Assembly: GCA_934643145.1 (NCBI GenBank)
Contig: CAKUBM010000006.1
Coordinates: 30,857 to 94,856 of the forward strand
DNA length: 64,000 nucleotides
Direction: 5' to 3'
Source of the DNA: an uncultured Collinsella sp.
GTDB lineage: Bacteria > Actinomycetota > Coriobacteriia > Coriobacteriales > Coriobacteriaceae
The translations under genes and the position numbers were made by a program. Position 1 is the stretch's first letter. Each line of letters begins with the position of its first letter. Below, in pieces: positions 51,927 to 61,048 of the stretch. The notes under the pieces are model-generated. The model did no database searches. It saw only the letters and a program-made list of their open reading frames with translations, and was not told the origin of the DNA.

Positions 51927-52880
51927 ATGACAACCAAGTACACTGACGCGCCGCGCACGCGCGTTATGACGCCGGCATCGCTCAACAACGGCGTGCACGA
52001 GAACCACTCCATCGGCCAGACCATGGCCATCGCGCCTAAAAAAGGTCTGTTCGATGATATTTCCATTCCCCAGATCATCGCCGGCGCCGCAGCTGCGGCC
52101 ACAAGCGTGGCGCTTGCTTCAAAGATCGGCATTGCCGGCTCGGTGATTGGTGCCGCCGTGAGCTCGGTCATCACCGTTGTGTCCTCGCAGGTCTACCGCC
52201 ACTTTATCTCTGCCAGCGCCGAAGCCCTCAAAGGTACACACACCGCCGACGACTACCCTGCCGGCGCCTATGAACCCGTTGAGCCCGATGTCGAGGAGCA
52301 CCTAGGTGGCGCCGCGACCACGCAGGAAATGCGCCAGGTTGCGGGACGCGCGACCACAGCGCGCGTCGCCCCTAACAGCCTGCGCGCCAAGGCCGCGGCA
52401 GAGCGCAGCCAGACGCAAAAGAAGGTCATCGTCTTCTCGATCGCCATCGCCATCGTCGCGGTCATCGCCTGCACCGGCGCCATCCTTATCACCACTGCCG
52501 GTGAGGGTCTGGGCGAGCGCCCCGAGCCAATCCTTTCGTCGCGCACGACCGAGAGCGATGCAAATGGCAACACCCAGTCGCAAGATCAGCAGGCACAGGC
52601 GGACGGCACGCAAGACAGTTCTACCTCTGCCGATTCGTCCTCGAACACCCAAAACCAATCGCAGGGCACCGATTCCTCTACGGCCAACAGTGGCACGCCG
52701 TCCGGCACGACCGACTCAAGCCAAACGACTGACAGCTCGCAGCCGAGCACGGGCGACCAGACAAGCGACAATACATCGGGCACGGGATCTACCGACAACA
52801 GCAGCACTAACAGCTCGAGCGGAACCGCGTCCGGCACGGCATCTGACAGCTCGAGCCAAGGCACGGCGTCGGGCAACTAA
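51927..52880 (+). CDS. Membrane protein with Ser/Thr/Gly-rich surface tail
   Basis: 317 residues. Two hydrophobic helix regions are seen (about residues 50-85, Ala-rich, and about 175-195), then a long low-complexity Ser/Thr/Gly/Gln tail of about 115 residues without a sorting motif. I do not recognise a family; the tail suggests surface exposure or an adhesive or spacer role. ATG 51927 follows GGGAGGA; the upstream frame to 51831 is discounted. Confidence 0.7.
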   Translation: MTTKYTDAPRTRVMTPASLNNGVHENHSIGQTMAIAPKKGLFDDISIPQIIAGAAAAATSVALASKIGIAGSVIGAAVSSVITVVSSQVYRHFISASAEALKGTHTADDYPAGAYEPVEPDVEEHLGGAATTQEMRQVAGRATTARVAPNSLRAKAAAERSQTQKKVIVFSIAIAIVAVIACTGAILITTAGEGLGERPEPILSSRTTESDANGNTQSQDQQAQADGTQDSSTSADSSSNTQNQSQGTDSSTANSGTPSGTTDSSQTTDSSQPSTGDQTSDNTSGTGSTDNSSTNSSSGTASGTASDSSSQGTASGN

Positions 52881-53018
52881 GCACGTTTGCCTCTCATAGA
52901 TAACCGACCTGTATAACGGGCGCGAACCGGCAACGGTCGCGCCCGTTTGCCTTGGGCGCCGTCATGGCAGGCCCTGTGCGATGGTAAGATGCTTCCGTAT
53001 GTAAAGAGGAGATTTGCC

Positions 53019-54320
53019 ATGAGCAAGACAATAGTTAAGCCCGCGCTTTCGCTGGGCAACCACATCTATCTGTATCGCCTGCTGCGCGATGCGATTGGAT
53101 GCGGCAAGCAAACGTTTATGACGCAAGTCGAGGAGGCACTCGCCGCCGGCGATATGGCCGCCTGCGACCTAGGCTTTGAGTCCACGCGCGAATTGCTCGA
53201 GGAACTCGACGACTGCATTAAGCTGACTGTCTTTAAGGGCGGTCGCCTGTATGCCACGGTCATCGCCAACGAGGCATGGGATGCCGCCCTTGCCAAGGGC
53301 GAGGACAAGCCCAAGGCCACCAAGGGCACCAAGCAGTCCTACAAAAAGAAAAAGCGCGGCGAGAAGGACCTCAAGGCCGTGCGCCCCAAGCACGTTAAGC
53401 GTCCCGAGCCCGTGGCCGTGGCCGAAGTCGCTCCGGAGCCCGAGGCAGCGGTTGAAGTCGCTGTTGAAGTAACGGCAGAAGCCGAAACCGAAATCGCCGC
53501 CATGACCGATTCCGAAGTCATATCTAAGCAGGAAGCCACTGCGGAGCTCGACGAGGCCCCCAAGTCGACAACCGAAGAAGCCGCTGACCAGCCCGAGACG
53601 CCCGCGTTCCAAAACAGCGACGTCTTTGGCGACGATGCCGAGGACAATCAGCCCGACGAACCCGTTGAGCAGGACACATCCGCAGCAACGCCGGAACCCG
53701 AAGCGCCACAGCCCGCCATCTCGCTTACGGTCGTCTATGACCCCGAGAACGCCAACGCCGGCATCACCACCATGGCCTCCACACCGGTCGAGGCAAAGTC
53801 GTCTGTCGAGACAGGGGACGCCCCGCAAGCCGATGCCAAAACCGAGACTGAAGACACATCCGTCTCCGTGGAACCGACAGATTCCGCAGCTAAGCCGGAA
53901 CCGGCGCCCGAGTCTGCACCCGTCATCGAGTCCGCATCCGCACCTGTCTATGACCAAATTCCCGCACCGGTACCGGCTTCGGTACCCGCAGCAGCACCGG
54001 CCCCCGCACCCACAGCACCGACCATCCCCGAGGACTTCCCCGTCGATTTCGCAACCGAGGTCTTCTGCCCCGGCCCGCTTCTGCACCAGCTGTCGACCTA
54101 TCTCCCCTACGGCGCCGACACGCTCGGCATCGTCGGCGAGTACTACTGGATCGCCCGCGAGAGCGGTACCATCGAGGCCGCGCGAAACCGCGCAAGCTTC
54201 CCCCTGCGTTACACGCAGGCCGGAGAGCGCCGCGAGGTTGCCGTGCGCATCCGCCGCAACACCACCGGCGGTCTCGGAGCCGCCTGGGTCATCGACAAGG
54301 TCGAAGTCCCGGTCGAGTAA
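53019..54320 (+). CDS. Hypothetical protein, conserved-looking ends and acidic disordered middle
   Basis: 433 residues. The first 100 residues look folded and HTH-like (SLGNHIYLYRLLRDAIGCGK, ESTRELLEELDDC, GGRLYATVIANEAWD), followed by a Lys-rich patch, then about 220 residues of Ala/Glu/Pro/Val repeats, and a folded C-terminal domain of about 85 residues (DFATEVFCPGPLLHQLSTYLP, YYWIARESGTIEAARNRASFP). No family recognised. Start follows AAAGAGGAG. A bidirectional terminator follows. Confidence 0.7.
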   Translation: MSKTIVKPALSLGNHIYLYRLLRDAIGCGKQTFMTQVEEALAAGDMAACDLGFESTRELLEELDDCIKLTVFKGGRLYATVIANEAWDAALAKGEDKPKATKGTKQSYKKKKRGEKDLKAVRPKHVKRPEPVAVAEVAPEPEAAVEVAVEVTAEAETEIAAMTDSEVISKQEATAELDEAPKSTTEEAADQPETPAFQNSDVFGDDAEDNQPDEPVEQDTSAATPEPEAPQPAISLTVVYDPENANAGITTMASTPVEAKSSVETGDAPQADAKTETEDTSVSVEPTDSAAKPEPAPESAPVIESASAPVYDQIPAPVPASVPAAAPAPAPTAPTIPEDFPVDFATEVFCPGPLLHQLSTYLPYGADTLGIVGEYYWIARESGTIEAARNRASFPLRYTQAGERREVAVRIRRNTTGGLGAAWVIDKVEVPVE

Positions 54321-54321
54321 A

Positions 54322-54361
54322 AAACGGCCTCGGATAGCCAATTGACCATCCGAGGCCGTTT
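54322..54361. terminator. Bidirectional terminator
   Basis: Perfect 14-bp stem AAACGGCCTCGGAT with complement, flanked by A and T runs. Confidence 0.9.
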
Positions 54362-54374
54362 GAATTCAGGCCTT

Positions 54375-54767
54375 TTAGTTGTCATCGGCGCATATAGACA
54401 CCAGAGAAGCAAGCTCATCCTCAAGTTGCGGAGCAAAGTATCTAAAAGAAACCTGCACTCCAGTCGGTATCGGCTCAATCATATTCGCAGCATTATCTGA
54501 AACTCGGTACGATGCAGTTTCACCTGTCTTCAAATCCTCTATTGAGCAGACAGCGTCTTCAGCATCAATCGACCTAAGCACGCCTTTTCCTTGTAACATC
54601 ACATCGGCATGCCCGCCAACTATTTCTAATGAACCTGAGTCTGTCGCAGTCACTTCTCCGGAACCTCCGCGCGATATCTCTTCCTTTGTTGAACAGCCCA
54701 CCAATGAAGCCATCAGCACCAAAGACAGAGCTAGACAAATCGCCCTACTTCGAAAAAGTCGTTCCAT
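54375..54767 (-). CDS. Small lipoprotein of unknown function
   Basis: About 130 residues. A basic, hydrophobic leader ends in the lipobox SLVGCSTK, so the mature protein is lipid-anchored outside the cell. The rest is beta-rich with no family I recognise. Its start lies within the end of the Tat-exported papain-like gene, so the two are probably co-translated and functionally linked. AT-richer than neighbours. ATGs at 54776 and 54794 are alternatives. Confidence 0.72.
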   Translation of the reverse strand: MERLFRSRAICLALSLVLMASLVGCSTKEEISRGGSGEVTATDSGSLEIVGGHADVMLQGKGVLRSIDAEDAVCSIEDLKTGETASYRVSDNAANMIEPIPTGVQVSFRYFAPQLEDELASLVSICADDN

Positions 54768-55872
54768 AAGTCCACGCATAATAGCTCTGATCATACTTCA
54801 GGAAGGATAAAGATGAATTCCAGCCGTCCGCTATGCCAATCATCTGCCTTGTCTCTCCAGTTTTCTTACCAGTAAGTGTGGCGTAGGCCTCCGCTGTCAC
54901 AGAATGGGCTGATCCGTTGTACAAACTCGCATGTAAAACATTCGGTCTATTAGAGTTAATCTCATTTTGAATGCTCACGATAGCCGGAGAGGAGACAGTA
55001 CGGGCGATAAGAGTACTTCCTCTGCTTACGCAGTAATTTGTAAACCCCGTTGCACAGGTTGATATCGGCGTTCCGCCCAAAACAACGCCGGGAACAGTCT
55101 GTTCTTCATCGGAAAGAGCATGGGTATTGGTGTAATTCCATATCTGCATATATTGCGAAGGGTCGCTATATAAATTGGCAATGCCATACAGTTCCGCAAC
55201 GTTCGAAAAAGCTGTCACCATACAAGCATAGTGGGCAGTAAGCCTCTCAATCTCGCTTTCATCATATGACATAAACTGAGAAATGGAACGAAATCCAGAT
55301 ACTGTGTAATCCTGCATTTGAGTTGCGTAAATTACGACATCGTTCCAGCTTGAAGGTTTATTCGATAAAACGACAGGCCGTCCTTCTATGGAAACAGCCG
55401 GGATTGTTCTTCCACAATTCGTTGTTATTGAACCGTCCAAAGATTGCACACCGAATTCGAATGGATTGATCATTACGACTGGGTTATTGAAAGAATAAGA
55501 CTCAACACCAAGATCTCCTCCCCGATCCATAGGGCTGACTAAGCCGTCTCCAAAACGATATCCCGTAAGTATTTCATCATCTGAAGCATCTAAAACCAAA
55601 TAGCCCGCGGCTCTATTGAATGTCACAACCGGAACAATGTAGCCAAGCGGGGACCCATCAACGTCTACAAAAGGAATAGGGTCAGAAGGCGTATACGAAG
55701 AGCCGAGGAGTCCCTTTATATATTTATCGGCAAGCTCTTGCGCAATTTCAGAAGTAAATTGTATCTGCTCACCATCAATATTGCCCGTCGAAGCAAAAAC
55801 CTCTTTCGGACGTGCGGCTAAGGCGACAATTGAAGACGCGACAAGTTGCAGAAAACGACGACGCGAAAGCAT
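54745..55872 (-). CDS. Tat-exported papain-like (C39/C10-like) cysteine protein
   Basis: 375 residues. The N-terminus SRRRFLQLVASSIVALAA is a twin-arginine signal. A propeptide-like part follows, including GYLVLDASDDEILTGYRFG, which resembles C10/streptopain pro regions. A likely catalytic Cys sits in HYACMVTAFSNVAELYG (the C-x2-T-A-x3-N pattern), His in GSAHSVTAEAYA, and the acidic or Asn residue in IADGWNSS. Peptidase activity is inferred. Codon use and base composition are clearly more AT-rich than the surrounding genes, suggesting acquisition. Overlaps the lipoprotein gene. Confidence 0.72.
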   Translation of the reverse strand: MLSRRRFLQLVASSIVALAARPKEVFASTGNIDGEQIQFTSEIAQELADKYIKGLLGSSYTPSDPIPFVDVDGSPLGYIVPVVTFNRAAGYLVLDASDDEILTGYRFGDGLVSPMDRGGDLGVESYSFNNPVVMINPFEFGVQSLDGSITTNCGRTIPAVSIEGRPVVLSNKPSSWNDVVIYATQMQDYTVSGFRSISQFMSYDESEIERLTAHYACMVTAFSNVAELYGIANLYSDPSQYMQIWNYTNTHALSDEEQTVPGVVLGGTPISTCATGFTNYCVSRGSTLIARTVSSPAIVSIQNEINSNRPNVLHASLYNGSAHSVTAEAYATLTGKKTGETRQMIGIADGWNSSLSFLKYDQSYYAWTYGTTFSK

Positions 55873-55928
55873 ATGCTCTTCTTTCTAGAGGAGCGACTTA
55901 TAAGATACTCCTATTCTATAACCTTTTT

Positions 55929-55940
55929 TGTAACGTTACA
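55929..55940. promoter_or_regulatory. Perfect 12-bp palindrome upstream of Tat protein
   Basis: TGTAACGTTACA lies 57 bp before the gene start, near AT-rich promoter-like words. Possible operator for an unknown regulator. Confidence 0.4.
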
Positions 55941-56115
55941 GCACTGGTTATATTTCAATTCGATTCGCTTATGTCCTTGTAACCCAATACGTCTTTACGT
56001 TTTAAACGGAGTTAGAAAATCACTCATAGCAAAAACGGGCTTTAATCCCAAAGAGATGACTTTGATTATGAATCAAACCAGCAGCCAGGGCATAGCTGCA
56101 GTGCAATTGCTACAA

Positions 56116-56143
56116 GAAAGGCCGCCCTTGCTGGCGGCCTTTC
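56116..56143. terminator. Terminator of ettA
   Basis: Perfect 11-bp stem GAAAGGCCGCC with complement just after the ettA stop. Confidence 0.85.
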
Positions 56144-56152
56144 TACTTGCTA

Positions 56153-57832
56153 CTAGTCGCGCGTCAGCTTGCGGTGGATGCGATGCGGCTGGGCTGCGTC
56201 CTCGCCCAGGCGCTCGATGCGGTTGGCCTGATAGGCCTCGAAGTTGCCCTCGAACCAATACCAGTTGCCCGGATTCTCATCGGTGCCTTCCCACGCCAGA
56301 ATGTGCGTGGCGACGCGGTCCAGGAACATACGGTCGTGGCTAATGACCACCGAGCAGCCCGGGAACTCGAGCAGCGCCGCCTCGAGCGAGGACAGCGTCT
56401 CGACGTCGAGGTCGTTCGTGGGCTCGTCGAGGAGCAGCAGGTTGCCGCCCTGCTTGAGCGTAAGCGCCAAGTTCAGACGGTTGCGCTCGCCACCGGAGAG
56501 TACGCCAGCGCGCTTCTGCTGGTCCTGGCCCTTAAAGCCAAAGCTCGCCACATAAGCACGGCTCGGAACCTCGGTCTCGCCGACCATCATGTGGTCTAGG
56601 CCGTCCGAGACGACCTCCCACAGGTTCTTATCGGGGTCGATGCCGGAACGGTTCTGGTCGACGTAAGAAATCTTGACGGTCTCGCCCACCTCGAGCTCGC
56701 CCGAAGTCAGCGGCTCCAGACCCACAATCGTCTTGAACAGCGTGGTCTTACCGACACCGTTGGGGCCGATGACGCCCACGATGCCGTTGCGCGGCAGGGT
56801 GAACGAAAGGTCATCGATGAGCACGCGGCCATCGAACTCCTTGTGCAGATGATGGGCCTCGAGCACCTTGTTGCCCAGACGCGGGCCCACAGGGATGCGG
56901 ATGTCGGTCCAGTCGAGCTTCTGGCTTGCGCGGGCCTCGGCCTCCATCTCCTCGTAGCGAGCCAGACGGGCCTTGTTCTTGGCCTGGCGAGCCTTGGGCG
57001 AGCTGCGCACCCACTCGAGCTCGGCCTCCATGCGCTTGGCGAGCTTGGCGTCACGGTTGCCCTGGGCCTCGATACGCGCGGCCTTGGTCTCCAGATACGT
57101 GGAGTAGTTGCCCTTGTAGGGATAAAGGTGACCGCGGTCGACCTCGCAGATCCACTCGGCAACGTTATCCAAGAAGTAGCGATCGTGCGTGACGGCAAGC
57201 ACCGCGCCCTGATAGTTGTGCAGGAAGTGCTCGAGCCACAGGATCGACTCGGCGTCCAGATGGTTCGTGGGCTCGTCGAGCAGCAGCAGGTCGGGGGCCT
57301 CGAGCAGCAGCTTGCACAGGGCCACGCGGCGGCGCTCGCCGCCGGAAAGCACGTTAACCGGCATGTCGGAATCGGGCAGCTGCAGGGCGTCCATGGCCTG
57401 GCCGAGCTTGGAATCGATATCCCAGCCGTCGGCGGCGTCGATCTCGTCCTGGAGCTTGCCCATCTCGGCCATGAGGGCGTCCATGTCGCAATCCGGGTCG
57501 CACATCTCCTCGCCGATCTTATTGAAGCGATCGACCTTGGCGATCATGTCGCCAAACGCCATGCGCACGTTCTCGATAACGGTCTTGTCGTCGTCGAGCG
57601 GCGGCTCCTGCTGCAGGATGCCCACGGTGTAGCCGGGAGTGAGCCTGGCATCGCCGTTGGAGACCTCCTCGATACCGGCCATGATCTTGAGCAGGGTCGA
57701 CTTGCCCATACCGTTGGGGCCCACGACGCCGATCTTGGCACCGGGATAGAAGCTCAGGGTCACGTCGTCAAGAATCACCTTGTCGCCATGGGCCTTACGA
57801 GCCTGATACATCTGGTAGATAAACTCCGCCAT
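56153..57832 (-). CDS. ettA: ABC-F protein, energy-dependent translational throttle EttA
   Basis: 559 residues, two ABC domains without membrane segments. Walker A motifs GPNGMGKST and GPNGVGKTT, signatures LSGGERRRVAL and LSGGERNRLNL, and DEPTNHLD/DEPTNDLD are intact. The arm insertion and linker (LAKRMEAELEWVRSSPKARQAKNKARLARYEEM) and the overall length match EttA, which binds the ribosomal E site and gates entry into elongation in response to ATP/ADP. Confidence 0.93.
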   Translation of the reverse strand: MAEFIYQMYQARKAHGDKVILDDVTLSFYPGAKIGVVGPNGMGKSTLLKIMAGIEEVSNGDARLTPGYTVGILQQEPPLDDDKTVIENVRMAFGDMIAKVDRFNKIGEEMCDPDCDMDALMAEMGKLQDEIDAADGWDIDSKLGQAMDALQLPDSDMPVNVLSGGERRRVALCKLLLEAPDLLLLDEPTNHLDAESILWLEHFLHNYQGAVLAVTHDRYFLDNVAEWICEVDRGHLYPYKGNYSTYLETKAARIEAQGNRDAKLAKRMEAELEWVRSSPKARQAKNKARLARYEEMEAEARASQKLDWTDIRIPVGPRLGNKVLEAHHLHKEFDGRVLIDDLSFTLPRNGIVGVIGPNGVGKTTLFKTIVGLEPLTSGELEVGETVKISYVDQNRSGIDPDKNLWEVVSDGLDHMMVGETEVPSRAYVASFGFKGQDQQKRAGVLSGGERNRLNLALTLKQGGNLLLLDEPTNDLDVETLSSLEAALLEFPGCSVVISHDRMFLDRVATHILAWEGTDENPGNWYWFEGNFEAYQANRIERLGEDAAQPHRIHRKLTRD

Positions 57833-58017
57833 TTGCCTGTTTTATCCTTTCTACCTGCTGTTTCCCTATTCTTGTTTTCGTTTTAGTGGAAACGAAATGA
57901 GGTAACCAGCTCTGAAATTTAACGAAAAAGGGGCATGGTTGCCCACACCCCCTAATACTACCTGGGAAAAGTCCCCCGGAACACACTATGAACTGCGTAC
58001 GCTAGTTTTCCGCAACC

Positions 58018-58722
58018 TTAGCGAACGGCTCGCTGCGATTTGCGCCACAGCAGATACGAATAGACGTAGGCAGCGCCAGCTGAACCAAACGCCAGCACCG
58101 CAATCACCGCGGCGACGACTTCACTCGAAAGCACGCTACCCGCCACGCCCATCACAATCAAGCCAATACCCAGCACCATAAAGCAGGCACCGCCAAAACG
58201 CTGCGTACGGCGCCAGTTCTCGGGATCGGCAAGCGCCCAGGGTGTCTTGATACCGAGCGTATAGTTCTGCTTCACACGCGGCAAGTAGTTACCCACACCA
58301 ATGAAGAGCAAGCCGATAGCGCCGGAAATCAGCACGTTAACCGAACCGACCGCCGGCACCACGCCCCAGACCGTAAGCTCTCCCAGCCAGCTTATGGCGC
58401 ACATGAACAAGGTGAAGGCGATTACGAAGCCCTGATAGAACTTGCCCGAGGTCCGATACGCCTCGCCTTTGGGATCGATGCGCGGCACCACGCGGAACAT
58501 TGCGAGAAGCGCCAGCGGCAGCACGCCGAGCGCGGAGGCCATCCAGCTAGGGCCCCAACCGTCGACGGCGCCGTTCGCGCCCCAGTGCGTGGGAATCTGC
58601 GCAGGCAAGCTCGGCATCACCATGAGGTGCGCTACGACATTGGCGACGCACAGAGCGACCAGCGCAATCCACACGCGCGACGATACCCCCGTGGGGTGAA
58701 TGCCCTTGTTTTCGTTATTCAT
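58018..58722 (-). CDS. SdpI/DUF1648 family membrane protein
   Basis: 234 residues, about six membrane helices. The DUF1648 start (MVMPSLPAQIPTHWGANGAVDGWG) is followed by an SdpI-like second half with NYLPRVKQNYTLGIKTPWALADPENWRRTQRFGG. In Bacillus SdpI is an immunity protein against the SDP toxin and a signal transducer. It starts 8 bases inside the end of an ArsR-type gene, the SdpR-SdpI arrangement. No SDP toxin gene is visible here. Confidence 0.88.
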   Translation of the reverse strand: MNNENKGIHPTGVSSRVWIALVALCVANVVAHLMVMPSLPAQIPTHWGANGAVDGWGPSWMASALGVLPLALLAMFRVVPRIDPKGEAYRTSGKFYQGFVIAFTLFMCAISWLGELTVWGVVPAVGSVNVLISGAIGLLFIGVGNYLPRVKQNYTLGIKTPWALADPENWRRTQRFGGACFMVLGIGLIVMGVAGSVLSSEVVAAVIAVLAFGSAGAAYVYSYLLWRKSQRAVR

Positions 58723-58993
58723 CCTTATCACCTTCCGTGTTTGTAAAGCCCATAAACCAGCCAATCAAATCCTGCATGACGGTGGTGTTTAAGCTGTATA
58801 CGATGTTTTGGCCATGGCGCTCGTCGGTCACCAACCCGGCGTTTTTGAGCGTCGCCAAGTGATGACTCAGCGACGGCTTACTGATATCGAAATGCTCGGC
58901 AAGCTCCCCCGCCGTGCAATTGCCCTCGCGCAGCAACTCCAAAATGCGCCGTCGCGTTGGATCGGCAAGCGCCTTAAAACCCTCTCCCGGCAT
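58715..58993 (-). CDS. ArsR/SdpR family regulator
   Basis: 92 residues. FKALADPTRRRILELLREGNCTAGELAEHFDISKPSLSHHLATLKNAGLVTDE is the ArsR winged HTH (about residues 6-58); no metal-binding Cys pair is apparent, which fits SdpR-like autorepressors. Translationally coupled to the SdpI-like gene. ATG 58993 follows GGAGG; the upstream ATGs are less likely. Confidence 0.9.
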   Translation of the reverse strand: MPGEGFKALADPTRRRILELLREGNCTAGELAEHFDISKPSLSHHLATLKNAGLVTDERHGQNIVYSLNTTVMQDLIGWFMGFTNTEGDKDE

Positions 58994-59102
58994 AAGACCT
59001 CCTCTCATCATCTCTCATGACGCGCACACTATACTCGATATTTAGATGTTTGTCTAACTATCTAATACAGGAACATCTATAGAACATTCGTTCGTATTAA
59101 GC

Positions 59103-59337
59103 TACAATGGAAGTTGAAGCAGATGGGCCAGCTCCCTCTACCCGAGAAGGAGATGGACTATGAGTATTGACGATGTCCTGACGTTGTTATTGCTTGTAAT
59201 CGCGGCTGTGGAGCTCGGCATCCACATTGGAGGTCGAATGAAATAGCCGCCCCCGCGTAATGCGAAGACGGCCACTTCTCACGCCAAAAACGTGTTTCGG
59301 AGTTGGCTAACCCGCGGCAACGGGTGCCATCTGCTTC
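59103..59337 (+). ncRNA. Toxin-like transcript with complementary ends
   Basis: TACAAT (59103-59108) would place the 5' end near 59115. GAAGCAGATGG (59116-59126) is the exact complement of CCATCTGCTTC (59327-59337), and a CCCG-loop-CGGG hairpin precedes the latter. This 5'-3' fold-back resembles that of type I toxin mRNAs. Confidence 0.5.
59160..59246 (+). CDS. Small hydrophobic peptide, candidate type I toxin
   Basis: A 28-residue frame, start MSIDDVLTLLLLV, with one membrane helix and a short basic end (GGRMK). AAGGAG lies nine bases before the ATG. Size, single helix and isolated setting match the putative holin-like/TxpA-type toxins of Gram-positive bacteria. No antisense RNA promoter is certain, so the toxin label is inference. 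Confidence 0.55.
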   Translation: MSIDDVLTLLLLVIAAVELGIHIGGRMK

Positions 59338-59453
59338 ATCTTATGCGAATCCCTGCCCCATTTCAACAATCACCTAGGGCTCAAATGGAATCGTGATAAT
59401 ACCTATAATGGCGATAGCTAAAACACGACCTGCTTCCCCATCGGAGGATATTT

Positions 59454-60251
59454 ATGACCGAAACCGCTGCCGCAGCCGCCATCGAGACACGCGACACCAA
59501 GCTCGAGATCATCATGGGCCGCGAGGCACTCGATAAGCTCGCCGATGCTACGGTGCTGGTGCTCGGCTGTGGAGGTGTGGGCTCCAATTGCTGCGAGGCA
59601 CTTGCCCGCGGCGGTATCGGTCATTTCGTCATTCTGGACAAGGACATCATCGCGCCCAGCAATATCAATCGCCAGGCCATCGCCTTTCACAGCACCGTCG
59701 GCAAGCGCAAGGTTGACGTGATGGAAGCCATGATCCACGATATCAATCCTGCCGCCACCGTCATCAAACGTACCGAATACCTGCTGAGCGACAACATCGA
59801 TGATTTCTTCACGAGCGTTTTGGAGCAGACGGACGGCAAGCTCGACTATGTCGTCGACGCCATCGACACCATCTCGGCCAAGCTCACCATTGCCAAATAT
59901 GCTCAGGACCACAACATTCGTTTGGTTAGCTCTATGGGCGGGGCCAACAAGCTGCATCCCGAATGCTTGCGTTTTGCCGACATCTTCGATACGGTACGTG
60001 ACCCCATGAGCCGCATCATGCGCAAAGAGTGCAAAAAGCGCGGCATCAAGAGCCTGCACGTGCTGTTTAGCTGCGAGGAATCGGTTAAAACCCAGCCCCG
60101 CGACCCTTCCAACATCCACGAGCGCACCGAGCTGGGAACCGCGAGCTTTATGCCACCCATCATGGGACAGATGATCGCCGGCGAGGTTATACGCCAGGTC
60201 AGCGGGCGCGGGTGCGAGCATGTGCGCGCCGACGGCCAGCGCCTAGATTAA
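59454..60251 (+). CDS. tcdA: tRNA threonylcarbamoyladenosine dehydratase
   Basis: 265 residues of the ThiF/E1-like family. The nucleotide-binding LVLGCGGVGSNCCEALARGG and NINRQ, the catalytic region LFSCEE, and the end TELGTASFMPPIMGQMIAGEVIRQV match TcdA (CsdL/YgdL), which cyclises t6A to ct6A in tRNA with ATP. Start follows GGAGG. TatD-like gene follows by 14 bp. Confidence 0.9.
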   Translation: MTETAAAAAIETRDTKLEIIMGREALDKLADATVLVLGCGGVGSNCCEALARGGIGHFVILDKDIIAPSNINRQAIAFHSTVGKRKVDVMEAMIHDINPAATVIKRTEYLLSDNIDDFFTSVLEQTDGKLDYVVDAIDTISAKLTIAKYAQDHNIRLVSSMGGANKLHPECLRFADIFDTVRDPMSRIMRKECKKRGIKSLHVLFSCEESVKTQPRDPSNIHERTELGTASFMPPIMGQMIAGEVIRQVSGRGCEHVRADGQRLD

Positions 60252-60265
60252 CGAGACGCGCAGCA

Positions 60266-61048
60266 ATGGCACCGCAGTTATTTGACGCGCACTGTCACCT
60301 TGATTTAATGGCTCACCCGGACGCCGTTGCCGACGAGGCGACGGCACTGGGCATGGGTCTCTTTGACTGCGGCGTCGATCCGCGCGACTTTGCGCGCGCC
60401 AAGAAGCGCGCTTACAACCGTTCAAATATCTTTGCCGGCATCGGCCTCCACCCCTGGTGGCTCGCCGACGGGCGATGCGGAACCGCCGAAATCAATCTGC
60501 TTTGCGAGGTCGCTGCGCAAGAGCGCTTAATTGGCGAGGTTGGACTCGACTTTTCCGCGCGCTTTGCCGGAAGCGAGCCGCTACAAGTACAGGCATTTGA
60601 CCGGCTCTGCGATGCACTCGTGCAGCACCCTCTTGCCGGGCGCGTGATATCAATTCACGTCGTTCGTTCGGCAGGAACCGTGCTGGACGTCCTCGGGTCA
60701 CATGAATTGCTCATCCCAAGCCCCGACTCCCCCGCTATCATCTTCCACTGGTTTAGCGGTACCTCGAACGAGTTCGTCCGCGCGCGAAACGCAGGCTGCT
60801 ATTATTCCGTGAATGAGCGGATGCTCACCACCAAGCGCGGTCGCGAATACGCCCGACAGATTCCACTCGACCGCTTGCTGCTCGAGACTGATGCACCAGC
60901 CCGGCCGCAAGCAGATGCAAGCGCACAGCAGCTCATCACATCGCTGAAAAGCGTCTCTCGGCACATCGCCGAACTTAAAAACTGCGTCGTGGAGAGCGCC
61001 GAATCGATCGTTTTGGAAAATTCGCGCTTCATATTTGACTTCCGCTGA
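60266..61048 (+). CDS. TatD family hydrolase
   Basis: 260 residues, metal-dependent TIM-barrel DNase family. FDAHCHLD supplies the first metal pair, GIGLHPWWL and IGEVGLDF the centre, ISIHVVRSAG, FHWFSGT and LLLETDAPA the remaining ligands. Slightly divergent from housekeeping TatD. ATG 60266 is 14 bp after tcdA; the longer frame overlaps it. The last codons form part of a large palindrome. Confidence 0.85.
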   Translation: MAPQLFDAHCHLDLMAHPDAVADEATALGMGLFDCGVDPRDFARAKKRAYNRSNIFAGIGLHPWWLADGRCGTAEINLLCEVAAQERLIGEVGLDFSARFAGSEPLQVQAFDRLCDALVQHPLAGRVISIHVVRSAGTVLDVLGSHELLIPSPDSPAIIFHWFSGTSNEFVRARNAGCYYSVNERMLTTKRGREYARQIPLDRLLLETDAPARPQADASAQQLITSLKSVSRHIAELKNCVVESAESIVLENSRFIFDFR

